Source: Asterias amurensis (taxonomy: Eukaryota > Echinodermata > Asteroidea > Forcipulatida > Asteriidae). From it: 64,000 nucleotides of DNA. Below the pieces are notes generated by a model, which worked only from the letters and a program-made list of their open reading frames with translations, was not told the DNA's origin and searched no databases. This document shows, piece after piece, positions 21,064-30,795 of the stretch. The first letter of the stretch is position 1; every line of letters starts with the position of its first letter. A program made the position numbers and the translations under genes. Location: NCBI RefSeq assembly GCF_032118995.1, contig NC_092663.1:2852001-2916000 (forward strand), given 5' to 3'.

Positions 21064-21637
21064 TGCGACTTTGTGTGCAATGGAAAACTAAGATACATGT
21101 ACAGTCACCTGCGAAACATACATGTACACGCCGCTTCGCGTTCATTTTGTTAACCTGAGCGCACAATTCGACAATTAAGGACAGTTATTAAATAAAGGTA
21201 CGAAGGCTGTAGCTCTAGCTCTGCGTCCTTCAACTGTGTTATTTACAAAAGAAAAGAGGTGGTTTTATTATGACTTAAAGCTGTTATGTAGGTCAAAAGC
21301 TGCAAAGCTGTTGAATTGTTCACAAAGGTGAGCACAAAGGTGTTCACAATTAACTTCGAAACTAAGTGCTCAGCAATCTTAATAGATGTTAGTTTTCTTG
21401 TCACATCGGAGATAAAGAATTGTGGGTTTTTTTTTACCCTAACGCCAATGTGTATTAAGCACTGTAGAATGCCTACCTCCCAAACCCTTGGAAATTACAA
21501 CTTTTTGCTGCAAAAGTGACGTCATAATTTGACCAAAAATGTTCGATTACCGCCAAAATAAAACTTTGACGGAGTTCAAATTTGCACCAGCACACAATCG
21601 AGAAAGCTATCGAGAAAGCACTGTAGGTGTCAACAAA

Positions 21638-22206
21638 TTAAAGGCTCTGTACACGTTTGGTAATCAAAGACCAGTGTTCCCACTCGGTGTATCCCATCAT
21701 AACCATATTAGTCTAGACCAGATTTCAAAAAAGGGCTCTAGTTAAGGAAGTGAGCGGCATTTTTGAGTAAAAGTTTGTAACATACCTGATTTAACTAATT
21801 TGGGCACCCCCAAATTTGTTAAATCAGGTATGTCACCAACTTTTACTCAAAAATGCCGCTCGAAGTTTTTTATTTTATTTTTAAATCTGGTCTAGACTAT
21901 ATTATAACAAGCCTGTGGAAATTTGGGCTCAATTGGTCGTCGAAGTTATGAGAAAATGTGAAAGAAAAAACACCCCTGTTGGACGAATTTGTGTGCTTTC
22001 AGATAGGTACAAAAGACTTCTAGCTAGAAATCTTTTAATATTTTAGTGAGAAATTACTTCTATCTCAAAAACTACGTTACTTCAGAGGAAGTCGTTTTCC
22101 ACAATGTTTTTTTTTACTACCAATAGCTCTCCAAGTGTTAATACCAAGTCAGTTTTTAAGTTAATATTTGTTTTGAGTAATTACCAAACGTGTACCGTCC
22201 CTTTAA
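21638..22206. mobile_element. MITE, AGGGACGGTACACG family (copy 3), interrupted
   Basis: TTAA at 21638 and 22203. Outer ends are AAAGGCTCTGTACACGTTTG and ACGTGTACCGTCCCTTTAA. A separate palindrome at 21709-21899 splits its left side. Confidence 0.8.
21709..21899. mobile_element. Nested hairpin element with TAGTCTAGACCAGATTT ends
   Basis: The ends TAGTCTAGACCAGATTT and AAATCTGGTCTAGACTA are perfect inverted repeats. The interior forms near-perfect arms of about 55-60 bases around a CACCCCC loop (GAGCGGCATTTTTGAGTAAA against its complement). Confidence 0.8.
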
Positions 22207-22229
22207 ACAGTATTTTCAAACAAGACCGG

Positions 22230-22442
22230 GTATATTTTTGGTAATTGTCCAAAATCAGCATTCTCACGAGGGGTATCCAAACATATGCATAAACTAACAA
22301 ACCTGTGACAATTTGGACTTAAATTGTTCATCAAAGTTGCAAGAGATAGTGAAATAAAAAATAAAAAAATCTCGTTGCACAAAATTACTTCTATCTCAAA
22401 CACTACGTTACTTCGGAGGGAGCCGTTTCTCACATTACAGTT
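22230..22442. repeat. Half MITE remnant, AGGGACGG/AGGCAGTGG group
   Basis: Contains TTTTGGTAATTGTCCAAA, CATATGCATAAACTAACAAA, and CTACGTTACTTCGGAGGGAG in family order, without intact ends. Confidence 0.55.
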
Positions 22443-22589
22443 AATGCACAATCAATCAACAATATTTTTTGCATCGGAGATAAAGACAGTTACGCTTTGC
22501 AGATTCAATATTTTGGATCATCGAAATTGATATTTATTTGATATAACCACAGCATTCTCGTATAGTGAGTGTTTCTCAAAAGTCTGTAC

Positions 22590-22745
22590 AGACCTCCATC
22601 ATGCTGCCTCCATCTTTGTCATGTTCCTCGTATCGACTAACAATAATGAATGCAAATAATCATTCTGCAAATAGGAACCAGACTATTTTGTTCTTCCAGG
22701 CTAGGTTTGGTAACATTGATATCAACGGGAGAAATTTAAGGCTAA
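22590..22745. repeat. Repeat related to 13085 and 47585
   Basis: Shares CATCTTTGTCATGTTCCTCG, the ACCAGACTATTTTGTTC block and the GGCTAGGTTTGGTAACATTG block with those loci. The copy at 47585-47753 starts and ends with AGACCTTTAT/ACGGTCTAT, so this is probably a foldback family. Confidence 0.5.
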
Positions 22746-22818
22746 CGAAAGTTGCCATTTGCTTCTAGGTTTTATTGGCATAAATTTGAAGAGTAATCAC
22801 CACACGTATACCTCCCAT

Positions 22819-23204
22819 TTGAAGACAGTGGACACTATTGGTAATTGTCAAAGTCTAGCCTTCACAGTTGGTGTATCTCAACATATGCATAAAATAACAA
22901 ACCTGTGAAAATTTGAGCTCAATTGGTCGTCAAACTTGCGAGATAATAATGAAAGAAAAAACACCATTGTCACACGAAGCTGTGTGCGTTTAGATGAATG
23001 ATTTCGAGACCTCAAGTTCTAAGTCTGAGGTCTCGAAATCAAATTCGTGGAAAATTACTTCTTTCTCGAAAACTATGGCACTTCAGAGGGAGCCGTTTCT
23101 CACAATGTTTTATACCATCAACCTCTCCCCATTACTCGTCACCAAGAAAGGTTTTATGCTAATAATTATTTTGAGTAATTACCAATAGTGTCCACTGCCT
23201 TTAA
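22819..23204. mobile_element. MITE, AGGCAGTGGACAC family (reverse orientation)
   Basis: Ends GAAGACAGTGGACACTATTG and GTGTCCACTGCCTTTAA. A central hairpin joins GATTTCGAGACCTCAA and TGAGGTCTCGAAATC. One of the best-kept copies. Confidence 0.85.
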
Positions 23205-23422
23205 GTAATACTCGTGGTTCGTTAGACAAGCGCGTAGATGCATTGTGATTCTCTTTTGTGGCTGCGCTCAATTAGACCATAGCGGTATCGATTCTGAATA
23301 GTCTATTGAGTCTGGTTACCAGTTCGGTTTTTAACCAGTCATTTTTTTGCTGATTATTAAAGTCAGCCTACTCCTTCGTTCGGAAAAAAATAAATGAATC
23401 TCCATGTGAACGTAAAGTCAGT

Positions 23423-23963
23423 TTAAAGGGACACACCGGCCGAATTGGGCTATTTGGGCTACAAAATAAACTAAGATGTGACTTCAACAGTCTTCCAGGA
23501 ATGAAGAAGAACAGTCCTTAAAAAAAATCATCAAGTTTAGCCGGTTTTGAGAATTTTAAGACAAAAACGCAGGTCGCGTGATTGTTCAAACCAAAAAGTG
23601 GTACAAACAATCACGTGACCTTCCGGGTTAGTTTTACTTTCAGCCGTCTAAAAGTAACTTACTTAACCAAATTTAAATCTTTTTTTTTTAACAAAATTAT
23701 TTACGAATAATTGACGAAAAACATCATGTATTCAAATTATCGCTACAAAATGTAAATAATGGTGTAAATTCTAACGTAAGATTCACATTCAAAGAGTCCG
23801 TGTAACTGAAGCTTGTTATATGGCCGCTTTCGTTTTTTTAAATCATTTTTCGCTAAATACGTGACATTATGATGATTTTTTTTTCAGCAACCATCTATAA
23901 AAACATTATTTATGATTCTACACCCCTAAATTGCGTAAACGGTGAGCCGGTGTGTCCCTTTAA
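23423..23963. mobile_element. TTAA-flanked MITE, AGGGACACACCGGC family
   Basis: Starts TTTAAAGGGACACACCGGC and ends GCCGGTGTGTCCCTTTAA, with TTAA at 23423 and 23960; 541 bp. The interior has CACGTGACC/GGTCGCGTG segments facing each other and no open frame of note. Confidence 0.85.
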
Positions 23964-24009
23964 TATAAACTGCTCACAAAAAGTAAGGATACTTTTTTCA
24001 ATCTAGTAT

Positions 24010-24103
24010 ATTTGTTATTATTTAATACTCTCTTTGTATATGGAATATATCAATGCAAAGCTGAACTCTTATACATATACAAAGAGAGAATTAAATAATA
24101 ACA
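24010..24103. repeat. Short hairpin at the edge of a MITE
   Basis: TTTGTTATTATTTAATACTC at the left and its near complement at the right (about 30-base arms) bracket a 30-base loop. It abuts the surviving part of the MITE below. Confidence 0.65.
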
Positions 24104-24917
24104 AATCTGTAAGAATTTGAGCTCAATTGGTCATCGAAGTTTCGAGATAATAATGAAAGAAAAAGCACCCTTGTCACACGAAGTTGTGTGCTTTCCGATG
24201 CTTCGATTTCGAGACCTCAAATTCTAATTCTGAGGTCTCGTAATCGAATTCGTGGAAAATTACTTCTTTCTATGCCTCAAATCCTATATACATCTTTCTC
24301 GAAAACTATACGTTTCTTCAAAGGGAGCTGTTTCTAACTATGTTTTATATTATAACACCCCTTACCAATATTCTGCCTTTTCATTGGTTTAGAGCGCGTC
24401 ACATGATATGTCTTAGTTTTGCTAGACGACGGCCGTGTGATAGTGCATCGGTTTGCCGTGCGCTAGTCCGAAAGACTAGCACGCGACGTGCAGTACCCAG
24501 ACGTCCGTTGCGTGTACGAGGATGATAACTTAATAGTCTGTTACCATTTCAGATTACAGTAAAAGTTTTTGCAATCTGTATTCGCGTCGTCCGTGGATTG
24601 TAGCATTCAGGTCTGTAAAGTCTGTACATTATTTAGAAATGTTTGGGGTGTTATAAAACAAATATTGGCTGCTTTTACTCGTGCAATGGTTAAAACTATG
24701 ACTCCCTCGGTGATTCCGGAGCAATCTATTTTCCCTCGGCTTCGCCTCGAGAAAATAGAACGCTCCGGGGATTACCTCGGGAGTCATAGTTTTAACCATA
24801 GCACTCGAAGCAGTCAATATTTGTATACTATCAACCTCTCCCCATTACCCGTTACCAAGTAAGATTTTATGTTGATCAATATTTTGAGTAATTACCAATA
24901 GTGTCCACTGCCTTTAA
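24104..24917. mobile_element. MITE, AGGCAGTGGACAC family, with compound insertion
   Basis: The inner blocks run from TTTGAGCTCAATTGGTCATC to TTTCTAACTATGTTTTATA at 24349, break, then resume at TATACTATCAACCTCTCCCC near 24824 and end GTGTCCACTGCCTTTAA. Everything between 24349 and 24824 is foreign to the family. Confidence 0.75.
24349..24824. mobile_element. Compound insertion: two foldback segments
   Basis: Segment one (24349-24656) starts TTATAACACCCC and ends GGGGTGTTATAA. A relative lies at about 44830-45005. Segment two (24659-24823) starts CAAATATTGGCTGCTTTTAC and ends CAGTCAATATTTG, with long arms around ATTTTCCCTCGG. Both sit together inside the MITE. Confidence 0.7.
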
Positions 24918-25031
24918 GTTAAGTTAAGTTAATTTAAGAAAAGCATATTCCGAGGAGCGTTTCTGCAGTAACACGTCTCAGATTTAAATTTTGGGGCATA
25001 AAAACTTTAAAAAAAAATTGTTTTACATAAC

Positions 25032-25207
25032 CAGGGGTGGATTTCACAAAGGTAATCCTAACTTAGGGCTAATCCTAGGCAATGATAAGAGATAGGACTG
25101 GTCCTAAGTTAGGATGAGTTACTGGTCCTAACTTAGGACTGGTCCTATATCTTACGTTGCCTAGGGATAGTCCTAAGTTAGGACTACATTTGTGAAATCC
25201 ACCCCTG
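25032..25207. mobile_element. Foldback MITE, CAGGGGTGGATTTCACAAA ends
   Basis: Ends CAGGGGTGGATTTCACAAA and TTTGTGAAATCCACCCCTG are perfect inverted repeats. The inside is built from CCTAACTTAGGA-type units in both orientations. A diverged relative lies at 33100-33246, just upstream of a receptor gene. Confidence 0.85.
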
Positions 25208-25324
25208 ATTATTTCGTATAGTGATTTTTTTCTCCAAAAAGCCTTCCTATAAAAAGCTGTTGTACGCTTTAAACAGAAAGTTGTTATTGCCGTCAATTTT
25301 AAGAGTGATTACGAAATGAATACA

Positions 25325-25808
25325 TTACCAAGGAAATTGCGTATGCCCCTATGCCCATTATATTGGCTCTCTGTGTATATGAAAACGTATCATTAGCTAC
25401 TGTAGACTGACTTTGCTAATCGACCAGAATGAATCCAGCCAAGTTGTTATTTTATTCATGTTATGCCCTTCAGTTTAACCGAAGCAAACAGCAGCGAAAT
25501 TATTGCTTGCTTGCGCGAGTACAATTTTAAAGAAGGCCTACTTACAAAACAGACTTGGCATAAGGATATTTGTTTTTAAGGAAATGGCGTATGTCCATTT
25601 TGCTGCCTTTCTGATGGGTTGATGCTAATGTATCAGTAGCTTCTGAAGACTGACTCTGTAATCGACCAGAATGAATCCAGCCAAGTTGTCATTTTATTCA
25701 TGTATGCATTTCAGTTTGTTAACCAAAGCAAACAGCGGCGATATTATTGCTTGCTTGCGCGAGTACAATTTTACAGTAGGCCTACTTGCGAACAGACTTG
25801 GCATATAA
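25325..25808. repeat. Tandem duplication of about 245 bp
   Basis: About 25330-25562 and 25580-25808 are diverged copies. Shared blocks include CGACCAGAATGAATCCAGCC and ATTGCTTGCTTGCGCGAGTA, then AACAGACTTGGCATA. No coding potential is shared between the two. Confidence 0.8.
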
Positions 25809-25844
25809 TTTTTTAAAGTGGGAATTGTTTTCTAAACTAGTTAA

Positions 25845-25920
25845 AATAACACATTGCCTTGGATCGGTCGAGTTGGTCTTTGAAAAGCGTTTGTAACCGT
25901 TTGTTATAAAACGCATATTT
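25845..25920. repeat. Fragment of the AGGAACACG foldback family
   Basis: Reads TTGCCTTGGATCGGTCGAGT then GAAAAGCGTTTGTAACCG, the left arm only. Confidence 0.7.
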
Positions 25921-26130
25921 TCAGAGCCACCACTCCTTCAAAAAAGATTTTACTTATGGTTGTACCCGCAAGTTCATATTTGTATTTATAGTTACTCTTA
26001 TTTTCCATACCATGCAAAGCTTCAAACACCATTTTAAAATTTCTCTTTCTGGTTGACACCCCCAAATATGACAGCCAGTTTACAAGGGGTCTATACGTGG
26101 GGCAGCATCTGAAAACAGAGATTAATTTAT

Positions 26131-26150
26131 ATGTGTGTGTGTGTGTGTGA
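26131..26150. repeat. (TG)n microsatellite
   Basis: About nine TG units, with one interruption at the end. Confidence 0.9.
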
Positions 26151-26435
26151 GTGTTTTGGTTAATAATGTTAGTACGTCCTGTTGAAAACAATCATCTAAA
26201 TAATGACGTTTTATTGAACAAATCACTACATTCGCATAAACATTTTCCAGACACGTTTCATTTGATAAAGGTGGGCTACGTCTAGATATGGTATAAGGTA
26301 ATGCAAACATTGAATCAACGCAGCGCAAGTTATTGAACACTTATTAAAGCACTGTAGTGAGTGCCGCTGTCAGCACATGCTATCATGTTTTAATACTTCC
26401 ATGTTTTATATTGACCATGATCGTACACCCTTGGC

Positions 26436-26600
26436 CTAATTTTGTAGAGCTGCTTAAGCGTTGCTGAACAATTGTCTGCTGAGCAGAAATGATTAGGACA
26501 CAAGTCACAGAGATATGACATGGTAGTTTGGCTCGTAACCTTTTTTAGTGAGCAACATTTTATTGTGCTTAGCTGGTCAGCTCATAATGCCTTTAGCTTC
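26436..26600. repeat. Worn foldback, GAGCTGCTTAAGC family
   Basis: TAGAGCTGCTTAAGCGTTGC on the left faces a degraded TTAGCTGGTCAGCTCAT on the right. Same family as 43669. Confidence 0.4.
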
Positions 26601-26689
26601 TAAGCTGGACCAAACCGCACGACTCTCAGCCAATGAAAGCTCTTCTTGACTTCATTGGGGGGTCCTGTTTTGGGCTTGTTGCGTCTTCT

Positions 26690-26786
26690 AACAACAACAA
26701 CAGCAACAATACAACAACAACAACAACACCACAACAGCAACAACACAACAGCAACAACACAACAGCAACAACACAATAACAACAAC

Positions 26787-26849
<63 letters not shown>

Positions 26850-26905
26850 TCATTAACAGCAACAACAACACCACAGCAACATCGCATCATCAGCAACAAC
26901 AATAA
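26690..26905. repeat. (CAA)n microsatellite
   Basis: More than 200 bp of CAA units with sporadic CAG and ACC changes. The poly-Thr, poly-Leu and poly-Val frames on both strands here come from the repeat. Confidence 0.95.
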
Positions 26906-27340
26906 CCCAACTGCCATTTCTTTTCCAAGTTATTTTCGTCAAAATTCAGACATGCCAAACTTGACGACTTTTGGTTGCTTTCACCCAATCGTTGTCCCGT
27001 CAACTACCGGCAATGTTTCCAATATCAATATTGTTTAAAGAGTGATTGACTCATGCTAAGGGTATAGTGAACTTCTTGATACAAGCTTTATATAATAGAC
27101 AAGGGGTCCATGTTGACGAACGTCAAACAGTAATCTTGATGTTGGCGGTATTAATTCGACCGTGTCTTATCGTCACGGTGCTCTTCTTATCAGCAGAGTA
27201 CGGGGAAAGTTAATGGTCAACCGTAAATCGGTAAACCTCTATTTGCTATCTCATGCTCGGTAACGACAACGAGATATCAGTATGTGTCTGGAACGAGGTT
27301 TTATAGAACTGCTTCAGCAGAAAGTGTTGCTTCATGGGTT
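26906..27340. other. Intergenic DNA, nothing recognised
   Basis: No exon or named repeat seen. Confidence 0.3.
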
Positions 27341-27344
27341 TGGG

Positions 27345-27527
27345 TACCTTTAGTCTTGGTCCAAGACGTTTATTGTTTCCTTATCACGCACATCGCGGCC
27401 AATTCACCGACAGCGCGCGCAGCGACTCACCTGACTTATAGTCCACTCACCGCTCTCCTGGGTGTGGCCGCGGTGTGCGTAATAAGGAAACGGGAAACGT
27501 CTTGCATCAAGACTAGGGTACCTTTTG
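27345..27527. mobile_element. Foldback MITE with GGTACCTTTAGTCTTGG ends
   Basis: Left GGTACCTTTAGTCTTGGTCC then AAGACGTTT; right AAACGTCTTG then GACTAGGGTACC. The centre is GC-rich with facing CGCGGCCAATTC and GGCCGCGG stretches. About 180 bp. Confidence 0.7.
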
Positions 27528-27529
27528 TA

Positions 27530-27700
27530 CAGCACAATACAAAATGTCCATAGATTTAATACATTAGAAAGCTCCTAAAATATTACTTGCTGAAGTGCTG
27601 GAGTTGTTGAGTAATGAGTAAAAACTATGTCACGAAATTCTTCTAAATGAGACGAAAATGATTTTAGCATCCCCCCCTAAAAAAAACTTGACGACCATTG
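27530..27700. repeat. Half of the AGGGCCCATGTAAC MITE family
   Basis: Contains AAAATGTCCATAGATTTA, a TATTACTTGCTGAAGTGCTG block and AATGAGACGAAAATGAT, in the same order as the left half of 27803-28166. Confidence 0.55.
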
Positions 27701-27802
27701 AAGCTGAAATTTCAACAAGTAAATTATATACATCCATCTCCGTCCACAGGCAGGGATACATGTCATGGCCCAAAACTTGACTTACTAGAGGTATCAAACC
27801 CT

Positions 27803-28166
27803 TTAAAGGGCCCATGTAACTTTTGTTTATAGGACAAAAAAACACAATGTCCATAGAATTACACTAAACTTACACAGTTTGAAGATAATGATAGTATAAA
27901 GCTTCCCTGAAAATATTACGTGCTGAGGTGCTGTAGTTTGGGGGAATTGAGTAAAACAATGTCATAAAAATAGTTTTCGTCTCATGAGACGAATATTTTA
28001 ATCATTTACAAACGTATTTTCATGACATTTTTTTACTCATTTTTCAAAAACTACAATACCTCTGTAAGTAATATTTGAAGGGAAGCTTCCCACTATCATT
28101 ATCTTCAAACCCTGTAAGTTTACTGTAAATCTATGGACATTTTGAAAAAGTACCCACATCCTTTAA
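27803..28166. mobile_element. TTAA-flanked foldback MITE, AGGGCCCATGTAAC family
   Basis: Starts TTAAAGGGCCCATGTAAC and ends AGTACCCACATCCTTTAA. The arms pair through AATGTCCATAGA/TCTATGGACATT and meet at TCTCATGAGACGA. The right TTAA is shared with the next remnant. Confidence 0.8.
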
Positions 28167-28340
28167 ATGCACTGGACGTTGGTAAATACCAAAAATAGTT
28201 GTTAACCTAAAACTTTCTTGGTATAACGAGCAATCGAGAGCAGTTGATATTATAGTATAAAACATTCTAAGAAACGACTCCCTCTGAAGTAACGTAGCTT
28301 TTGAGAAAGAGGTAGTTTCTGACACACAAAATCTAAAGAC
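28163..28340. repeat. MITE remnant, AGGCAGTGGACAC group
   Basis: Starts TTAAATGCACTGGACGTTGG and keeps the CTCCCTCTGAAGTAACGTAG block. The right half is lost. Confidence 0.6.
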
Positions 28341-28631
28341 ATCAGACCCAAAGCCTTTATGTTGCATAATGCAGCCAGCACCACTGTAATAGTTTAAACA
28401 AAATAACTGAATTTTGTAGTCCGACGTTTATTAAATTTAACTGCTCGCTGGTACTTGTTTTTTATTCCTTTGAATGCAATTAGTTTCTCCAACGCGCTCA
28501 ATAATATAAGTTATTCAAACAACGGTACACATGATTGATTTAGGGCTTCATGTCTTTAAAGAGGTTTGATTGCGGTAACACTATGTGGATACCTTTTGCA
28601 GAATAGTGTTGGTTTTTAAAAGAACCGATGG

Positions 28632-28981
28632 TTAAAGGAACACGTTGCCTTGGATCGGTCGAGTTGGTCTTTGAAAAGCGTTCAGTGACCGTTTTTTATA
28701 AAATGCATATGGTTAGAAAGATGTTGTAAAAGTAGAAAACAATGATCTACACAAACATTACTCAAAATTGCGTGGTTTTCTTTTTACCTCGTCGACTAAC
28801 ATGGTCGGCCATTTATGGGAGTCAAATTTCGCACAGTAAAAGGAAAACCACGCAAAATTTGTGTAGATCATTGTATTCTACTTTTACAACATCTTTCTAA
28901 CCATATGCATTTTATAACAAACGGTTACAGAACGATTTTTATAGTCCAACTCGCCCGATCCAAGGCAGCGTGTTCCTTTAA
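28632..28981. mobile_element. Foldback MITE, AGGAACACG family (copy 3, intact)
   Basis: TTAA at 28632 and 28978, ends AGGAACACGTTGCCTTGG and CCAAGGCAGCGTGTTCCT. Arms of about 170 bp meet near GGCCATTTATGGGAGTC. The best reference copy of this family in the window. Confidence 0.9.
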
Positions 28982-28995
28982 TGGGGTTTTATTAT

Positions 28996-29322
28996 TAAAG
29001 TCACTTGGTAACAAGCAATGGAGAGTTGTTGGTAGTATAACACATTGTGGCAAACTGCTCATTGTGAAGTAACGTAGTTTTCGAGAAAGAAGTAATTTTC
29101 CACTAAATTAATCATACAATTATTTGATTCGAATTTCAAGCATCTGAAAGCAAAGAACTCTATCAGGGTGTTTTTTATTTCATTATTATCTCGCAACTTT
29201 CAAGACCAAAACAGTGAGTTCAAATTTACACAGGTTTTTTTTTTGTATGCATAAATGTTGAGATACACCAAGTGAGGAGACTGGAATTTGACAATTACTA
29301 AAGGTGTCCAGTGCCTTTAAAA
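28996..29322. mobile_element. MITE, AGGCAGTGGACAC group (5' end lost)
   Basis: Begins inside the family at GTCACTTGGTAACAAGCAAT and ends GGTGTCCAGTGCCTTTAA. Confidence 0.65.
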
Positions 29323-29653
29323 TTACTTTTCTCAGAGTACTCCATTTCCCCAAGGCGAAATGATCTTCATTTTGCAACAATCATTTTTTTGCAGTGATTG
29401 CTTCAGAAGTCTTGAAATGAAATTTAGAACAAAATTCGTCCTTCCTGCATTTCATAATACTAAAATAAAAAATGTAAAATAATAACATAATCAAAACTCT
29501 TACATAGCGCCGGTATCCACCAGTGCAGGCGCTCGTTTTGCTTGCCTCATGATATCGAATTATAATCATAAACTACTGTGTGTATGAGTTATACTTATAA
29601 ATGACACGAAGTGGTTAAATATATGACTCGTATAATAATGTCACAACTATGGC

Positions 29654-29968
29654 TTAAAGGCAGTGGACACTGTTGCTAATTACTCAAAATAATGTTTAGC
29701 ATAAAACCTTACTTGGTATATAACGAGTAATGGGGAGAGGTTGATAGTATAAACATTGCGAGAAACGGCTCCCTCTGAAGTGACATAGTTTTCGAGAAAG
29801 AGGTAATTTTCCACGAATTTGATTTCGTGACCGTGGTGTGACAAGGGTGTTTTTTGTCATTAATGTCTCACAACTTTGACGACCGATTGAGCTCAAATTT
29901 TCACAGTTTGTTATTTTATGCATATTATGAGATACACCAACTGTGAAGGTCTTTGATAATTACCAATG
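29654..29968. mobile_element. MITE, AGGCAGTGGACAC family (3' end lost)
   Basis: Starts TTAAAGGCAGTGGACACTG and runs to TTTGATAATTACCAATGC. The central hairpin is shortened. Confidence 0.75.
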
Positions 29969-30651
29969 CTTATTCCGAATTGAGCGCAAAGTTTTCATAT
30001 TTAACAGTGATCATCACTAGGTAAGATGGCCCTTTTTTTTAATCCAAACCGGTGTCCTATAATTATATCTGCCGGAGATTCTGTCCTTCGTATGGGCAAC
30101 TAACATGGGCTTGAGTTCGCTCGTCCCCAGCGCCTTGCTTTAACCAAAGGCGCTGGGATGGGCAAACGTATTATGCACTGTCATTGGTTTATAATGCGCA
30201 GTCCCATCATGCATCACACTCACACAGCACCACATTCATATGCACTGTACGCATGACGTACTTCCTGAACAAGAATCTGTGCAAGCGATTAGCCCGTCCC
30301 AGCGGTCCTGGATTGACTGGCCGCTGGGGCCGAGCATAGGCTGGATGAGGAGGATTCAAAAGATGGCGCTATCAGTGTGGTTTGTACACAGTTTGTCATT
30401 TGGGGACATAGGCCTTTCTTTTGCAACGTGACAGCCCGAGTTTTTGCCAACCCAGATTGGAAAACTATGGCAAGCCGTAAGTGCAAATTAAGAAAAGATC
30501 GCTACGTTTGGTAACAATGTAACCAAATTTGTTGATTTTGTTAAAAACAAAACAAATAATTATAAGAGGTATATTATTTAATTGAAAGTTTTACTAACAT
30601 TCGGCCGACCAGGCCAACCAAGGCGGTTTGTTTATCAACAAAAGAAAGGTC
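29969..30651. other. Intergenic DNA with a short hairpin
   Basis: CCCAGCGCCTT at 30126 and AAGGCGCTGGG at about 30153 form an 11-bp hairpin. I see no gene. The short frames at 30240-30486 overlap on opposite strands and lack known domains. Confidence 0.35.
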
Positions 30652-30795
30652 TATAGGCCCTTTTCCAAACCAAGGCTTCGGCTTTGAATTCGACTCAGGC
30701 TAGCTTGGCCCCGCGGTTGTTTTTGGAAATTGGGCGTGCTTTGCGTATACGCGCTCAGGGTTTCAGATGAGGACGGAGCCTGAGCCAAAAGGACC
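30652..30795. mobile_element. Short foldback MITE, CCCTTTTCGAAACC family (copy 3)
   Basis: Left end GGCCCTTTTCCAAACCAAGG; the right end is truncated at GAGCCAAAAGGACC. The inner CAGGCTAGCTTGGCCCCGC is shared with the copy at 3484. Confidence 0.65.

Noticed and set aside
26600-27038. Long low-complexity frames on both strands
   Set aside because: Produced by the CAA microsatellite; no complex sequence beyond it.
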